The notes beneath the pieces are model-generated. The model was not told the origin of the DNA, searched no databases, and saw only the letters and a program-made list of their open reading frames with translations. Below are positions 33,750 through 44,708 of a stretch of 64,000 bases of DNA, one piece after another. The position numbers were made by a program, and so were the translations under genes. Numbering within the stretch: position 1 is the stretch's first letter; each line of letters starts with the position of its first letter. The DNA is taken from NCBI RefSeq assembly GCF_032854445.1, contig NC_088305.1, forward strand, positions 9,181,606-9,245,605, read 5' to 3'. Source of the stretch: Liolophura sinensis (lineage: Eukaryota > Mollusca > Polyplacophora > Chitonida > Chitonidae).

Positions 33750-34115
33750 AGTCCACAGTTTCATCTGAAATTATAGTTGACTGCCTTTAATCCAATTCGT
33801 GATGAATGCTGTGAAGGGCAAGGCTTCTAATTAACGCTTTGATGTAGCGTCTGATCTGACAACTTAGGTTAATCAAGTTCATCAAACCTACATCAGAGTC
33901 AAGTATATCGTCGGCACACAGGGTGGTATAGAGTGCTGGCTGTCGGGAACGATGCGGTGAAAAAGCTTACGTCCACAGGGGCTAATAGTTAATCGAAGGA
34001 CAATACCCTACGGAAGGCGAGAATCCCTGGAGATGATGGCGACTAACTGTAAAATAAGTCTTGTGGGCAATCAGCAATCAAAAACAATGCGTCAACCAAC
34101 GGCACAAATGCGGCT
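33750..34115 (-). repeat. Dispersed repeat family A, partial inverted copy 5
   Basis: 'aattaacgctttgatg', 'agcgtctgatctgacaa' and 'gagatgatggcgactaact' parallel 19783-19935 ('gattaacgctgtgataagcg', 'agaagatggcgactaacta'). Confidence 0.6.
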
Positions 34116-34369
34116 GAGTGTTTATGTATGACTGCTGTAAGGGTACGCTATCGGAGTGTAAAGATGAGAAACAACTGGGCTGTTTAACTCTCACATCACC
34201 GACAGGCCTTACACAAGATCAAACAAAGAAACATGAAGACGCTTGACTGAATTGCAGTGCGGGTCTATAACATACACAGAGGGGGAATGTAGGTCAGACA
34301 GCAAATCAAAAAAAGAAAAAAAAAACATAATACAATGTTTAAAGACGGGATTCGTAACAATGCATACTT

Positions 34370-34575
34370 TGATTTTTACGTCGCACTGACGAAATTTTTA
34401 GTCATGTGAGGAAAAAGAGTCGTTTGGTGTGTATACAAAGGCTCCGGCGTAGAGCAAGTCCATGTCTCCAAAATGCTGTCCTCACTGAAGTATCTTGCCG
34501 AAGACACCAGACGTGACATTCCGCCAAGTCACATTAAATTGACACGGGGGCCACCAGTCCTGTTTCCTTGCGCTA
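34370..34575 (-). mobile_element. SINE2-related repeat, minus strand
   Basis: Left edge 'tttttacgtcgcactgac' and 'tttttagtcatgtga' is the reversed 3' end shared with SINE2; the middle has 'ttgccgaagacaccagacgt' and 'aattgacacgggggccacca'. Confidence 0.75.
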
Positions 34576-34884
34576 AACTCTCAGCATATTAGGCGACCCA
34601 GGCGACTCCGTGTGAGATGCCATGCAATGCTAGCTCCATGTACCGATTCATATATGGAAAACCGGCCAATACCGAATCCCAGATAGAATCCCATCTAACA
34701 ACTCTCATATAAATAAACATGACTGACAAGGCACTAAGCAATTGCACCGAAACTCGATTCTTAAACCCTGCTATTAGTTGGTGGTAGGAAGTTATTACAT
34801 CTGACATGACGTGAAAAAAAACCCCACAAGAATATCGGTAAAAAATAATAATGAGAAACCCCACTAAAAGCAGCACTTAAAGAT

Positions 34885-35050
34885 AACGATGGTTATTATT
34901 TTTAGACCCGTTTCCATTGAATTAACTGTCAATTACATGCATCACACTAATAGCGTTTGTCACAATAACATCACAGAGATTTTTCTCCAGCATTAATCAG
35001 AGGTTTCTCGTCTGAATATTTGCTTTCTATCCACATATTTGCATTTTAAG
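34885..35050 (+). repeat. Dispersed repeat family H, copy 2
   Basis: Matches 30060-30200 in order: 'ggttattatttttagaccc', 'catcacactaatagc', 'agcattaatcagag'. Confidence 0.55.
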
Positions 35051-35779
35051 GCATGCATTACAAAAAATCCTCAGGGAAGTTGATTTTATAGCTGAGATAG
35101 AACAGAAAAAACAATGAACGTGTCAAAACATGCTCCATAAACACGCCTGCGTCGTTCGTAAAATCTGCCACAAATCTAACTGGTGTTGTACACATTGCTC
35201 CAGAAACAAAAGAATGGGTTTATGAGATATTAGTCTATATGGCCAGCCTTTGAACAGTTAGAGCCCTTGGGTGCTGCCCTTTCCGACAAATTTATTTAAA
35301 AAGCTCGTATGAACTGTTTTAACACACATTTAGCAAACATTTTTTATATACGTTGGGATTGACACTCCTAGAACAGATAAGAAGCAAATCACACAAGATG
35401 TATATTTTCAGTCCTAAAGTTATTGGTAGTTTACACTGTCGTTCAGTGATGTCCCTAAATATAACAACCCATCAAGACAAACACAGCATCACCAGCTGGA
35501 TTCGAACCCATGGCCATACTGGTCAAGGAGAACCCATCAATCGATTCAACTGAACAATCAATGTGTGATTTCATTAGGATGAAGTTCCTGAAAGATCGTC
35601 CTTGGTTTACGCCTGGAACTATTTCCCCCAGTTGTGCATCGTCTGTTTCTTTCAAGCTTCGCCGATCTTTGTTCAGTGTTTCATATTTACGCTATCAAAG
35701 GACTTCTTGGGGATGATTGCTCTTCGGCCTTAAAAAGCGCTTCCTTGTAGATAAATGCACGGGTCACTTAACCATTAAA
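35051..35779. other. Unassigned stretch
   Basis: A reversed tRNA-like segment ('ctggattcgaacccatgg' at about 35497) may be a SINE head on the minus strand. Open frames 35353-35553, 35455-35655 and 35510-35716 overlap one another on both strands with no recognised domain. Confidence 0.35.
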
Positions 35780-36048
35780 GGAACCGTTATTGCCAATTCT
35801 AATCGACACTCATATAGGGGCGTCGCGGTTAATGTTTTGATCTATCAAGCCCTTAATCAGTGAGGCCGCGTGTTCGAATTCAATTCTCGCTGCTTCGGCT
35901 TCGCCTTTAAGTCAACAGGCTTGTCAGGTACTGGCCCAAGGTCGGTGGTTTACACCGGCCACTCTGATATCCTTCAGCCGTAATCCTATGTGCCGTCTAA
36001 TACGAGAAATATTCTTGGGCAGAACGTTAAATAACAATAAAATAGATA
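35780..36048 (+). mobile_element. Diverged tRNA-headed SINE with SINE1-like 3' domain
   Basis: A tRNA-like head ('gcgtgttcgaattcaattct') is followed by a middle unlike SINE1, then 'ggccactctgatatcc', 'gtgccgtctaatacgagaaa' and 'tattcttgggcagaacgtta', a degraded match to the SINE1 3' domain. It may be a separate family that shares the 3' domain with SINE1. Confidence 0.55.
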
Positions 36049-36120
36049 ATCGAAATTCCTTAGAACGACGAATATTACAACTGGGGAATCGCTATCCCCA
36101 TACATGTAAAAGACTGTGAC

Positions 36121-36673
36121 ATCGTTTGACAGGAACAAAGCGTTTGGACAGTACCACAGCCTTTTTACGGCACTACAGCCGTTTGACGGCGCCAAAGCGT
36201 TTTGACAGTGTCGCAATGTTTTAGCAATACCACAGCGTTTTGACAGCGCCAAAGCGTTTGTACAGTACCACAGCCTTTTGACGGCGCGACAGTGTTTGGA
36301 CAGCGCCACAATGATTTGGCAGCACCACAGTGTTACAATGACAATACCACATCGTTATGACTGTACCACAACACTTTGACAGTTCCACAGTGCTTTGACA
36401 GTTCAATATCAGCGTTATTGCCGCGCCACATTGTTCAGGGCTTATTGACAGTATACAGCGTTTAGATAATACTATAGCATTTTAACCGTAGATTACCACA
36501 CCATTTTGACACAGGCGCGGCGTTTTCACATTGCCACAACATTTTGACAGTACCGTAGCGTTTTAACAGTTCAACAGTGTTTTAACAGTGCCACAGCGTT
36601 TACATAGCACCAAGGCTTATTGACATTGCTACAGCGTTTGATACTACCTCAGCATTTAGACAGTGCCACTGCC
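36121..36673. repeat. Degenerate 19-bp tandem array
   Basis: Near 29 unit-lengths of a 19-base unit resembling 'gacagtgccacagcgtttt'. Units are diverged, but phase is held for long runs (for example from 36190 to 36340), with a few shorter or longer units and inserts later. The minus-strand frames at 35986-36309 and 36221-36406 are translations of the array. Confidence 0.92.
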
Positions 36674-36924
36674 TTGACGCACCCGCCTGTCGGCCGTCAA
36701 TACTAGAATATGACCGTAATGGTTTAGCCCGTGTGATTGACTTCGTACACACACATAGTCGTGTTAACTTCATGGTTTATGGAATCTTACTGAGACAAAC
36801 CTTTCATTTTAAATTATTTTTTGCTTTGTTTTTCTGTTAGTTGTTCTTTAGCATCACGCTGATGAATTTCTTCTTTACACTTACGATGTATATGTCAGAT
36901 ACGGTTTTGCTGTTAAACAACCTT

Positions 36925-36996
36925 TTTGGATTGATTTGAGGATTAACTGATTGATTGGTTGTTTGATTGATTAATTGATTGATTGATTGATTAAGG
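36925..36996. repeat. (TTGA)n microsatellite
   Basis: Repeats of TTGA/ATTG with interruptions. Confidence 0.9.
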
Positions 36997-37744
36997 GATT
37001 ATAGTATTGGAGTTTGACGGCAGACAGTTTTATAGGTTGAGTCATATAACCTGATAACAGAAAGATCACTTTGTTCCGCTTGTGCTCTGTGCTCCATCGC
37101 CCACATGTGACGAAGCATTACACCGCGAACAGGCAATTCCCGGCTCATACCCCATTTAAATAAATCCCTTTTTTCAATATTCAGCTCACATCGTAAATGC
37201 TCCCTTATCGTTAATTACCTGCTCCCAACATCCTCCACCACATTTTTGTGGCAAATAACATTTAAATCGCGATCCACTTTGTTTTATTAACATAGCACTG
37301 CGTTATCAGTTCAGGAATGCAACCACAGGACGCAATAACTTATGTACGGCTTTATGGCATTAACTGACATGCAATAAAAACTCTAAATGCAAAGCAATAT
37401 TGGACGTTATTATTTTATAGTCGAGGTACATGCATGATAAGTGTGATAAATGATATGAGCACATGTATGACGAAGTTATCTTCACTTGGCATTGTGGGGT
37501 CATTAAACATCGATATGGAGCAGGTATGCGGCAGCCTGAACATAAAACTATGTTTTTATGCACCGATAATTTACCACATCGTCATTTATCAAGTCAGACT
37601 ATATGCCTGTAGCATATTGGGATATCGCTAATGTATTTTTTCAATCCCTGAGGACACTCTCGATGGTTTTGTGTAAAGCTGTTTTAATGCAATCCATTCT
37701 TTACGATCGTCGCTAAACATTCAGATAACCTGACGTATGTTTGT
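36997..37744. other. Unassigned stretch
   Basis: No gene or repeat recognised. Confidence 0.35.
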
Positions 37745-38060
37745 ATGTATGGTTGGGGTTTAACGTCGTACTTTACAATTTTCAAGTCATATGTCGACCA
37801 GTCATGAGAAGATGTGTACATATAATTATCTTCTTCTGGCATGGCGAGTCCATGCCGCCAAAGTGCTGCCGAAGCCACTAGACGTCATAAATCAGCCAGT
37901 CACATTACACTGACACCGACACACTGACATCTCACCACTGAGCGCCAAGCGAAGCAGCAACAAGTATCGTTTTCAATGTCTTTGGTATAACCCGGGTTTG
38001 AACCCGGGTTTTCCAACTTCGAGGCCGAGGCTTTCAAGATTTACCACAGTCAACACGGCT
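37745..38060 (-). mobile_element. SINE2-related repeat, near full length, minus strand
   Basis: Left edge 'ggttggggtttaacgtcgta' is the reversed 3' end; right part has the reversed tRNA-like head with a palindromic B-box region 'cccgggtttgaacccggg'. Middle 'gtcacattacactgacacc' and 'gagcgccaagcgaagcagca' tie it to 34370 and 30735. Confidence 0.85.
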
Positions 38061-38398
38061 GATATTTAATAAAAGCTTATTGTTTGGGCTATTCTGAAAG
38101 AATGGCAAACGTTCCATTGGATTTGATCGCTGATCGAGTTTTTGTCTAAAACCTCGGTATAATTTCTTTAAGATGATTGTCTGTCAGTCACCACAACTCA
38201 CAGAATGCGAGTTCCAGCCACTACCTTGACAGGAAATTTGTGGATCTTCCTGTCTGAATGTTCCCATGGTTTTATTGCCAATAGCGACCGTAAAGGCTGT
38301 CTTCGCAGCCTATCCTTTATTGAAGACCACTTGCCTTCCACAAATATGGTGTGTCTGTCTGTACGTCAGCCTTGGGAAACTTTATTAGTAGCTTGCCA
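38061..38398. other. Unassigned stretch
   Basis: Part of a 131-codon open frame (38205-38600) whose second half is SINE1; the first half shows no domain. Confidence 0.35.
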
Positions 38399-38565
38399 GG
38401 GGCCTCTGTGGCCGACAAGGTTAGCACACCAGCGTCGCGCAATGACATTGGAGTCTCTCACCAATGCGGTCGTTGTGAGTTCCAGGTCATGCTGGCTTCC
38501 TCTCCCGCCATACGTGGGAATGTCTGCTAGCAACCTCCAGGTGGTCGTGGGTTTCCCCGGGGCAC
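38399..38565 (+). mobile_element. SINE1, 3'-truncated
   Basis: Has the head ('ggggcctctgtggccgacaa'), 'aatgcggtcgttgtgagtt' and 'gtgggtttccccggggc', then stops before the 3' domain. Loss of the 3' end cannot arise by incomplete reverse transcription, so a later deletion is likely. Confidence 0.88.
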
Positions 38566-39672
38566 CATGGTATAAACCAACTTCTTGCAGATATCCTTAA
38601 ACAAAAACCAAAAAGGTAAAGTCATATTGATCAGTGAAATAATAAAGAATAAGGTAAAATTTACCATTCACATGAATAAAACAACTTGTGGGCTTTTCTC
38701 TTGTGTTTTACGGGCTGTTGAATGACTTTGCATGGCGCTTTGCCATCTTGATAAAAACACAAATTTTCAAGCCTATTTTCGTAAGAAGAACCCCGTTTTT
38801 TTTGGTGTGCGTACTCCTGACATCATTTTGCATACATTGTTTCGTTCGTGTCCTTCTATTGTGTGTGACGCACATCGTTCAGTCGAATGGAAACGGCAAT
38901 AACCTTAACTAACCAACCAACCAAGACTACATTCTTTACGAAGAAAACAGATTTCGCCAAAATCTGCTGGTTATTACCAGGTAACGAATCGCTATTACCA
39001 AGAGTAAGTGTATCATTTCAACACTATGACCCAAGTGCCAATAGCATATATTGTGATACTATCGTGATACCTAAGTGAAAACTGCAGGAAAAACCATACA
39101 AAGCTGCCAGTGACTTAAGTGTAGCAAGTCGGTACCGTTTCTGATACATTATATGTGAAAGGAAACAGCGCACGCGAACAGCATAACCGCTAATATACCA
39201 GTCTGGGTCTATTGAGATTCGATATCCCACTCGCCCCGTATGCCAGTGCGGCGATGTCATAATAACCGATGATGTTTTCTGGTATAGCGTTCCAAAACTA
39301 TAAGTCTGCGAGGAATTCGTGCAAGCTCTGTCAAGAGAATAAGGCATTATCTATACCAGAAAATGACTATTGGTGAAGTGATTGCCAAATGTCGTATATT
39401 TGCAAGATTGGGAGCGCAAACAACTGTCCCTTGGCTATTAGTGAATGTAGTAAGGCGGGATGTTGACGGACCGACAGAGCGACTTACAGAGCTCCTTGCA
39501 TGTACAAGCAGAAAGCCCGCGCAAATTCGCTATGGTTCCAGCATCCCGCATAGAGCCAATGGCGTTTTGTACTCAACCCCCACTTTACCAAGATAATTCA
39601 TCTTAAGAGATATAGAATATCAAACTTTTTATAGACAGATGAACCGGCTGACAAATACCCATATATTTATGA
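38566..39672. other. Unassigned stretch left of the Ty3 element
   Basis: Several short open frames on both strands (38688-38912, 38887-39078, 39024-39347, 39363-39596) without recognised domains. No repeat recognised. Confidence 0.35.
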
Positions 39673-40685
39673 TGTTATGTGCACAACTGCCGTCAGCTCC
39701 TAAATTTAGCTTGCCACTGTTTACATACGCTAAGTTCAGGGTCTGCTGTCTGCCTCTGCCTTAGAATGTTACAGAATACTCTCAGTTCGGTGCCTGTTTG
39801 TTTACAACAAGTGTTCAAGAATTTTCTTATTCTAGACAATTCCACCAGTCTATATAAGACCTATGAAAGCAGGTCAAAGGAGGAGAAAGGAGAATTATTG
39901 AGAGTTTGGACGCTTTCGCTGTGTGTTACTTTAGTAGGCCTTTTGTGCTGAATTTTGGTGTCTTTATAGCCTCTGGCTTTGTTATATCCTATCTCCACCG
40001 AGCACTTGTTCAGTCTGAACTTGTATCTTTAATTTGTGCTCTTGTGTACACAGTGCTTATTATTACACGGACCCTGTCTGTGGAATTTTGTGTATATTTC
40101 ATCATACACTCAGTTATACTGTGGATTTTCCCTCTTGTGAATTTGCCTCTGAGCATTTATGCCAGTGTGGTATATATTGTGGCTCAGTCAGTTAGCGCGC
40201 TAGCGCATCGTAATGACCCAGCCTCTCACCAATGCGGTCGCTGTGAGTTCAAGTCCAGCTCATGCTGGTTTCCTCTCCGGCCGTAAGTGGGAAGGTCTGG
40301 CAGCAACCTGCGAATGGTCGTGGGTTTCCCCCGGGCTCTGCCCGGTTTCCTCCCACCATAATGCTGGCCGCCGTCGTATAAGTCAAATATTCTTGAGTAC
40401 GGCGTAAAACACCAATCAAATAAATCAATAAATATATATTGTGGAATATGCGTCCGTTTCGACTTGACACCCTTGTACATGTAAGTACTTTAGTATCTGT
40501 ATAGATACTGCTATCCTTTCTTGTTAAACTTAAGTACTTTAGTATTTGTAAAAGTCTTGTTCTTGTTAAACCGAATAAATTGTTGTAAAATAAAATCTGC
40601 TGGTTTTGGTTACTTTTTTGTGCGACTAAACTGTCGTGTATCTCGAACAAGCCATCTCTTTAATACAGGCAATCTGAGTCTGAAA
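39673..40685 (+). repeat. 5' LTR with inserted SINE1
   Basis: Begins TGTTATGTGCACAAC and ends near the primer site; pairs with 44709-45737. A TATA-like 'ctatataaga' at about 39849 lies upstream of the likely transcription start. It carries a SINE1 at about 40180-40432. An open frame from 39906 (hydrophobic, starting MDAFAVCYF) runs into the SINE and is also open in the 3' LTR; see findings. Poly(A)-like signals 'aataaa' occur around 40425 and 40576. Confidence 0.93.
40180..40432 (+). mobile_element. SINE1 inside the 5' LTR
   Basis: Starts at 'tggctcagtcagttag' because about 14 bases at its 5' junction are missing compared with the 3' LTR copy. The right flank carries 'tatatattgtggaa' (40433-40446), the same target repeat as in the 3' LTR. 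Same insertion point in both LTRs. Confidence 0.95.
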
Positions 40686-40686
40686 T

Positions 40687-40704
40687 TGGGGGCTTGTCCG
40701 GGAA
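40687..40704 (+). other. Primer binding site, tRNA-Pro type
   Basis: TGGGGGCTTGTCCGGGAA directly follows the 5' LTR. It matches at 16 of 18 places the complement of the tRNA-Pro 3' end used by murine gammaretroviruses. The tRNA would prime minus-strand DNA synthesis. Confidence 0.85.
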
Positions 40705-40814
40705 GTGAATTTGAATTGGAATTGAAAGGATTTTGTGTAAGTTGTGTCATTTTTCTGGTCTTCGACTTTGTAGTAAATTTTGCCAGCAGATTTTATTCAT
40801 CATGTCGGATTTTT

Positions 40815-42030
40815 ATGGAAGCGCCAGATCAGGACATTTTTGATATCTTAAATAAGAATGATTTGTATGCTTTAAGCAAGTACCTGAATCTTAATATCAA
40901 AAGATCCTTACGCAAGAAAGATATGCAGTTTAGTATTGCTAAATGTTTGGTAGAATTACAGGAGTTTGATGAAAGTGCATTAGATGTGTACAGGCCTGAG
41001 TGCGATGATTCCACTGTAATAAGACTGAAGGAATTAGAACTGAAGGAAAAGGAAAATGAAAGATTGTTTAAAGAAAAAGAAAATGAAAAAGAAAGATTGT
41101 TTAAGGAAAGGGAAAATGAAAGATTGTTTAGAGAAAGGGGAAAATGAAAGAGTGTTCGAATTGGAGAAATTGAGACTTCAGAGCGAAATTGAAGCAAGGA
41201 AACTAGAAGGAGATAGGTCTGGCTTAAGTTTCTCTGATATGCCTCCAAAATTTGACATCGCCTGAAACATAAGATTGGTGCCACAATTTCGTGAGACTGA
41301 TGTAGATAAATATTCTCTACAGTTTAAGAAGATTGCTCAAAATTTAGAGTGGCCTAAAAAGTTTTGGACTACCCTTTTACAGAGTGTGTTAACTGGCAAA
41401 GCTATGGATATATACACAGAGTTATCAACAGAACAGGCTGCAGATTATGATTTTGTGAAAGATGTTATCTTAAAAATATATGTGCTTGTGCCAGAGGCCT
41501 ATCGGCAGAAATTTAGAAATTTTGAGAAAAGAGATCAGACTTACATTGAATTTGCTAGGCAGAAGGAATAATTGTTTGAGCGGTGGTGTTATGCTAAAAG
41601 CGTAGATAAAGATTATGAAAAGTTAAAACAGATCATTCTGATTGAAGATTTTAAAAGGTGTATTAATGATGATGTCAGAACTTTCATTGAGGACAAAGAG
41701 GCTGATACATTAGAAGCAGCAGCCACTATGGCCGACACTTACATGGTTACACATAAGGTCTCATTTCAAAAAAAGCCGTCTACATTTAGAAAGCCTCAAA
41801 TCTTTTCCAGCAGTTCATTTACCTCAAATTCAGGCCCACCGAAACAGACTCAAAATTTTGACAAAACAGGTGAGCAAAGAAGACCTGTTAATTCAAACAC
41901 TACTCAACGAAGGTCTGACCATACATTTACTGATAGACAGTTTGGCAGGGTTACATGTAATTTTTGTAGGAAGCCAGACCATGTCATATCAAATTGTTAT
42001 GCTTTAAAGAGATGGCAAGAAAAGGAGGGT
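40815..42030 (+). pseudogene. Gag with SCAN-like capsid and CCHC zinc knuckle
   Basis: Start chosen at the ATG at 40815 (MEAPDQDIFD), 110 bases after the primer site. Order: a short helical N-terminal domain (residues 1-50); a charged coiled-coil with repeated KENERLFKE motifs (about 75-110); then, after a frameshift in a purine run near 41131-41146, a capsid part with LVPEAYRQKFRNFEK, LKQIILIEDFKRCI and EADTLEAAATMADTY, which resembles the vertebrate SCAN domain; last a knuckle CX2CX4HX4C at 41956-41997. In-frame stops TGA 41263 and TAA 41569 break it. SCAN is reported to derive from Gag of Gmr1-like elements, which supports the assignment. Gag would package element RNA. Confidence 0.88.
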
Positions 42031-42159
42031 GGCTCCAAGCCTACTGGGTTGTGTGTTACTGCTAGAAAGTCTGACATAGTGAACAATGTTGATGCATTTG
42101 ATTATGTTAAGATTCCACCAGAAGATTGTACACAGAATTCACAGGATAATGTTATGAAG

Positions 42160-42510
42160 GTTTTTGAGCCATTTATTTGTGACGGTAAAGTCTCACTTAA
42201 AAGTGACAAGTCTTGTGATACAAAGATCAGGGTATTAAGAGATACTGGAGCTTCTCAGTCTTTATTATTACAAGATGTTTTGCCATTTTCAGATGAGTCA
42301 TATTCTGGATCAAATGTATTAATTAGAGGTGTAAGCTCTGCTGAATTTGAATCTGTGCCTCTTCACAAAGCTTACTTGTCATCAGATATTATTTCGGGTC
42401 CTGTTACTGTCGGCATTAGGCCTACTTTGCCTTTTAAAGGAATTCATCTACTACTTAGCAATGATCTTGCTGGTGACAAAGTAATGGTTAATCCTATTGT
42501 GACTGATAAA
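42160..42510 (+). pseudogene. Retropepsin-type protease
   Basis: In the same open frame as the knuckle (41572-42993). The active-site motif is intact: LRDTGASQSLL with DTG at 42241-42249, followed by a flap-like VLIRGVSS and the late motif LLLSNDLAGDKV near 42450. This domain has no stop, but its expression depends on the broken gag. Gag and Pol lie in one frame here, so no frameshift signal is needed between them. Confidence 0.88.
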
Positions 42511-42779
42511 CCTTGTTTAAATCAAACTGTTGATCCTGTTGAGAAAGAAATTCCAGATTTGTATCCCTCTTGTGCTGTAACGAGGTTTATGTCAAACAAA
42601 CTTTCTGATAACGGCAAAAACACAGCAACGGACTTACAAGATACATTTCTTACACAAATGTTTACTCAAGGCGACTGTATTGATAATGATGAATCAGACC
42701 ATTGTATACCTAGTGACATATCACATGTTTCTAAACATCAGGTCGTAACTGAACAGCATACAGACCCGGAAATTTCATG

Positions 42780-43970
42780 TTTGTTTGACAGAGCTCTCGA
42801 TGATTGTGTTATTTCATCTGAACCTGTGTGTTATTATGTCAAGTCTGATATACCTATGTGTAAATGGAGACCACCTGATGTATCTGTTAATGATGACTGG
42901 GCTGTTAATCATCAGCTTGTTGTACCTAAGGCATACCGAACTGAAATTTTACGTATGGCACATGAAATGCTATTAGCTGGTCACGGGTGTTAACAAGACC
43001 TACTACAGGATACTGAACCACTTCTTTTGGCCAGGATTAAAGGGAGATGTAACCCAGTTTGTAAATCATGTCATACGTGCCAGGTAGTGGGTAAGCCTAA
43101 TCAGACTATTCCTAAGGCACCATTAGAGCCTGTACCAGCTTTTCAAGAGCCATTCAGCAGAATATTGATTGATTGTGTAGGCCCTCTACCTAAGACGAAG
43201 TCTGGGAATCAGTATGTGTTAACTATTATGTGTACGGCAACCAGATTTCCCGAGGCTGTTCCTTTAAGGAATATAAACACCAAGTCTGTTGTCAAAGCTT
43301 TAACAAAGTTTTTTCTCTGTTTGGTTTACCCAGATCCATACAGTCTGATCAAGGTTCAAACTTTATGTCTGGTATTTTTCAGCAAGTTATGTACCAGTTA
43401 GGCATTAAACAATACAAGTCGTCTGCCTACCACCCAGAGAGTCAAGGTGCAATTGAAAGATTGCACCAAACATTAAAGAACATGATTAAGACTTATTGTT
43501 ATGATACAGAGAAAGACTGGGATGAAGGTATTCCATTAGTAATGTTTGCTGTTCGAAAGTCAGTAAAAGAATCATTGGGCTTCAGTCCATTTGATTTAGT
43601 ATTTGGACATACTGTCAGAGGACCATTGTTAATTTACAAGGAACAGTTTCTCAATGATGACACAAGTAATGTAAATCTTTTGGATTATGTATCTGATTTT
43701 CGTGCTAAGCTTGTCAGAGCATGAGAATTGGCTAAAGCCAATCTTGAATGTACTAAGAAGAATATGAAACGTAGATATGATGAGAAATCTGTTGTTCGGT
43801 CATTTTAACCTGGTCAGAAAGTTTTAGTATTGTTACCTGTACCTAGTAAATGCTTTGATGTCGGATATTTTGGTCCATATGTTGTTGACAAAAAGCTGAG
43901 TGAGCTTAACTAAGTTGTTAAAACACCTGATCGGCGCAAATCAAGTCAGTTATGTCACATTAACATGTTG
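42780..43970 (+). pseudogene. Integrase, upstream of RNase H
   Basis: Follows the protease with only a linker. The zinc-binding domain has His codons at 42961 and 42982, and Cys codons at 43069 and 43078 (CHTC). Between them two compensating frameshifts (near 42985 and 43060) put about 25 codons out of frame. The catalytic triad is intact: Asp 43171 (LIDCVGPL), Asp 43347 (IQSDQGSN) and Glu 43455 (GAIERLH), a DD35E spacing, though a frameshift in the T run near 43307-43313 separates the first Asp from the others. Three stops (43722, 43806, 43911) follow in the C-terminal domain, which ends with CHINMLKPYV. It would insert element DNA into chromosomes. Confidence 0.92.
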
Positions 43971-44252
43971 AAACCCTATGTAAACAGAAATGACACTGAC
44001 AACACTGCTGTACGTTCTGTTAATGTTGTTGCTGCTGACATTGACCAAAGTTGCTGTAATACAGATGATATTGGCGAACAGTTGGTTGACTCTAAGCTCA
44101 ATTCTTTAAAGCTTCAGAATTCAGATGTCTTAAAACAACTTGATTCTAAACTGCAACATTTGGAACTCATTCAGCAACAGCAACTGTCTGAGTTTTCCCA
44201 TTTGTTTCCGGATATACCATCAAGAACTGACGTCATTTTTGATGATGTTGCT
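43971..44252 (+). pseudogene. Integrase-RT linker and first RT residues
   Basis: An open frame from 43965 with a low-complexity linker and heptad-like Leu/Gln region (LNSLKLQNSDVLKQL), then LSEFSHLFPDIPSRTDVIF, the usual lead-in to Ty3 RT. Then the sequence jumps to RNase H at about 44251-44262, so the RT fingers and palm (including YxDD) are lost. Confidence 0.85.
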
Positions 44253-44591
44253 GTGGGTGCTGTTTTGCTTCAGGAAGACAATCTTGATGTTGATCATCCA
44301 GTTTGTTTCTTTTCCCGTAAACTTAACAAGTTCCAGAGAAGTTATTCAACTGTTGAAAAAGAATGTTTGTCTGTTATTTTAGCTCTGCAACATTTTGAAG
44401 TTTATGTAACAGCTTCGAGACAACCTGTGATTGTAAATACTGATCACAATCCACTTGTGTTTCTACAGAAAGTTAAGGGAAAGAATCAGAAATTGTTACG
44501 GTGGAGTTTATTGTTGCAAGAATACAATCTTGAAATCAAACATGTAAAACGAAAAGATAATGTTATTGCAGATTGCTTGTCTCGTGTATAA
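44253..44591 (+). pseudogene. RNase H domain, first catalytic Asp missing
   Basis: In frame with the linker and without stops: AVLLQED, CFFSRKLNKFQ, YSTVEKECLSVILALQHFEVY, NTDHNPL with Asp at 44442, LLRWSLLLQEY and a final IADCLSRV before the stop at 44589. The first catalytic Asp, normally a few residues before AVLLQ, was removed with the RT. It is the most intact part of the element. Confidence 0.9.
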
Positions 44592-44708
44592 GTTGTGTAT
44601 AAAATGTTTAATTACATGTGGTTTTGCAATGTTGTATATATTATTGTTTAACATATATTGTAAGTAAAAAATAAGTTTGGAAAACTTTTTTTTCCTGAAG
44701 GGTGGGTG
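44592..44708 (+). other. 3' untranslated segment with polypurine tract
   Basis: AT-rich spacer ending in a purine-rich 'gaagggtgggtg' (44697-44708) right before the 3' LTR, the expected primer for plus-strand synthesis. The two T in it weaken the call. Confidence 0.65.

Noticed and set aside
35986-36406. Minus-strand frames with repeated Cys, Ala-Leu-Ser-Lys motifs
   Set aside because: Translations of the 19-bp array.
36121-36673. CRISPR-like array
   Set aside because: There are no unique spacers between fixed repeats; the unit is a continuous 19-bp tandem repeat in eukaryotic-type DNA.
38205-38600. 131-codon plus-strand frame as a gene
   Set aside because: The C-terminal half is SINE1 sequence, and the first half has no domain or codon signal.
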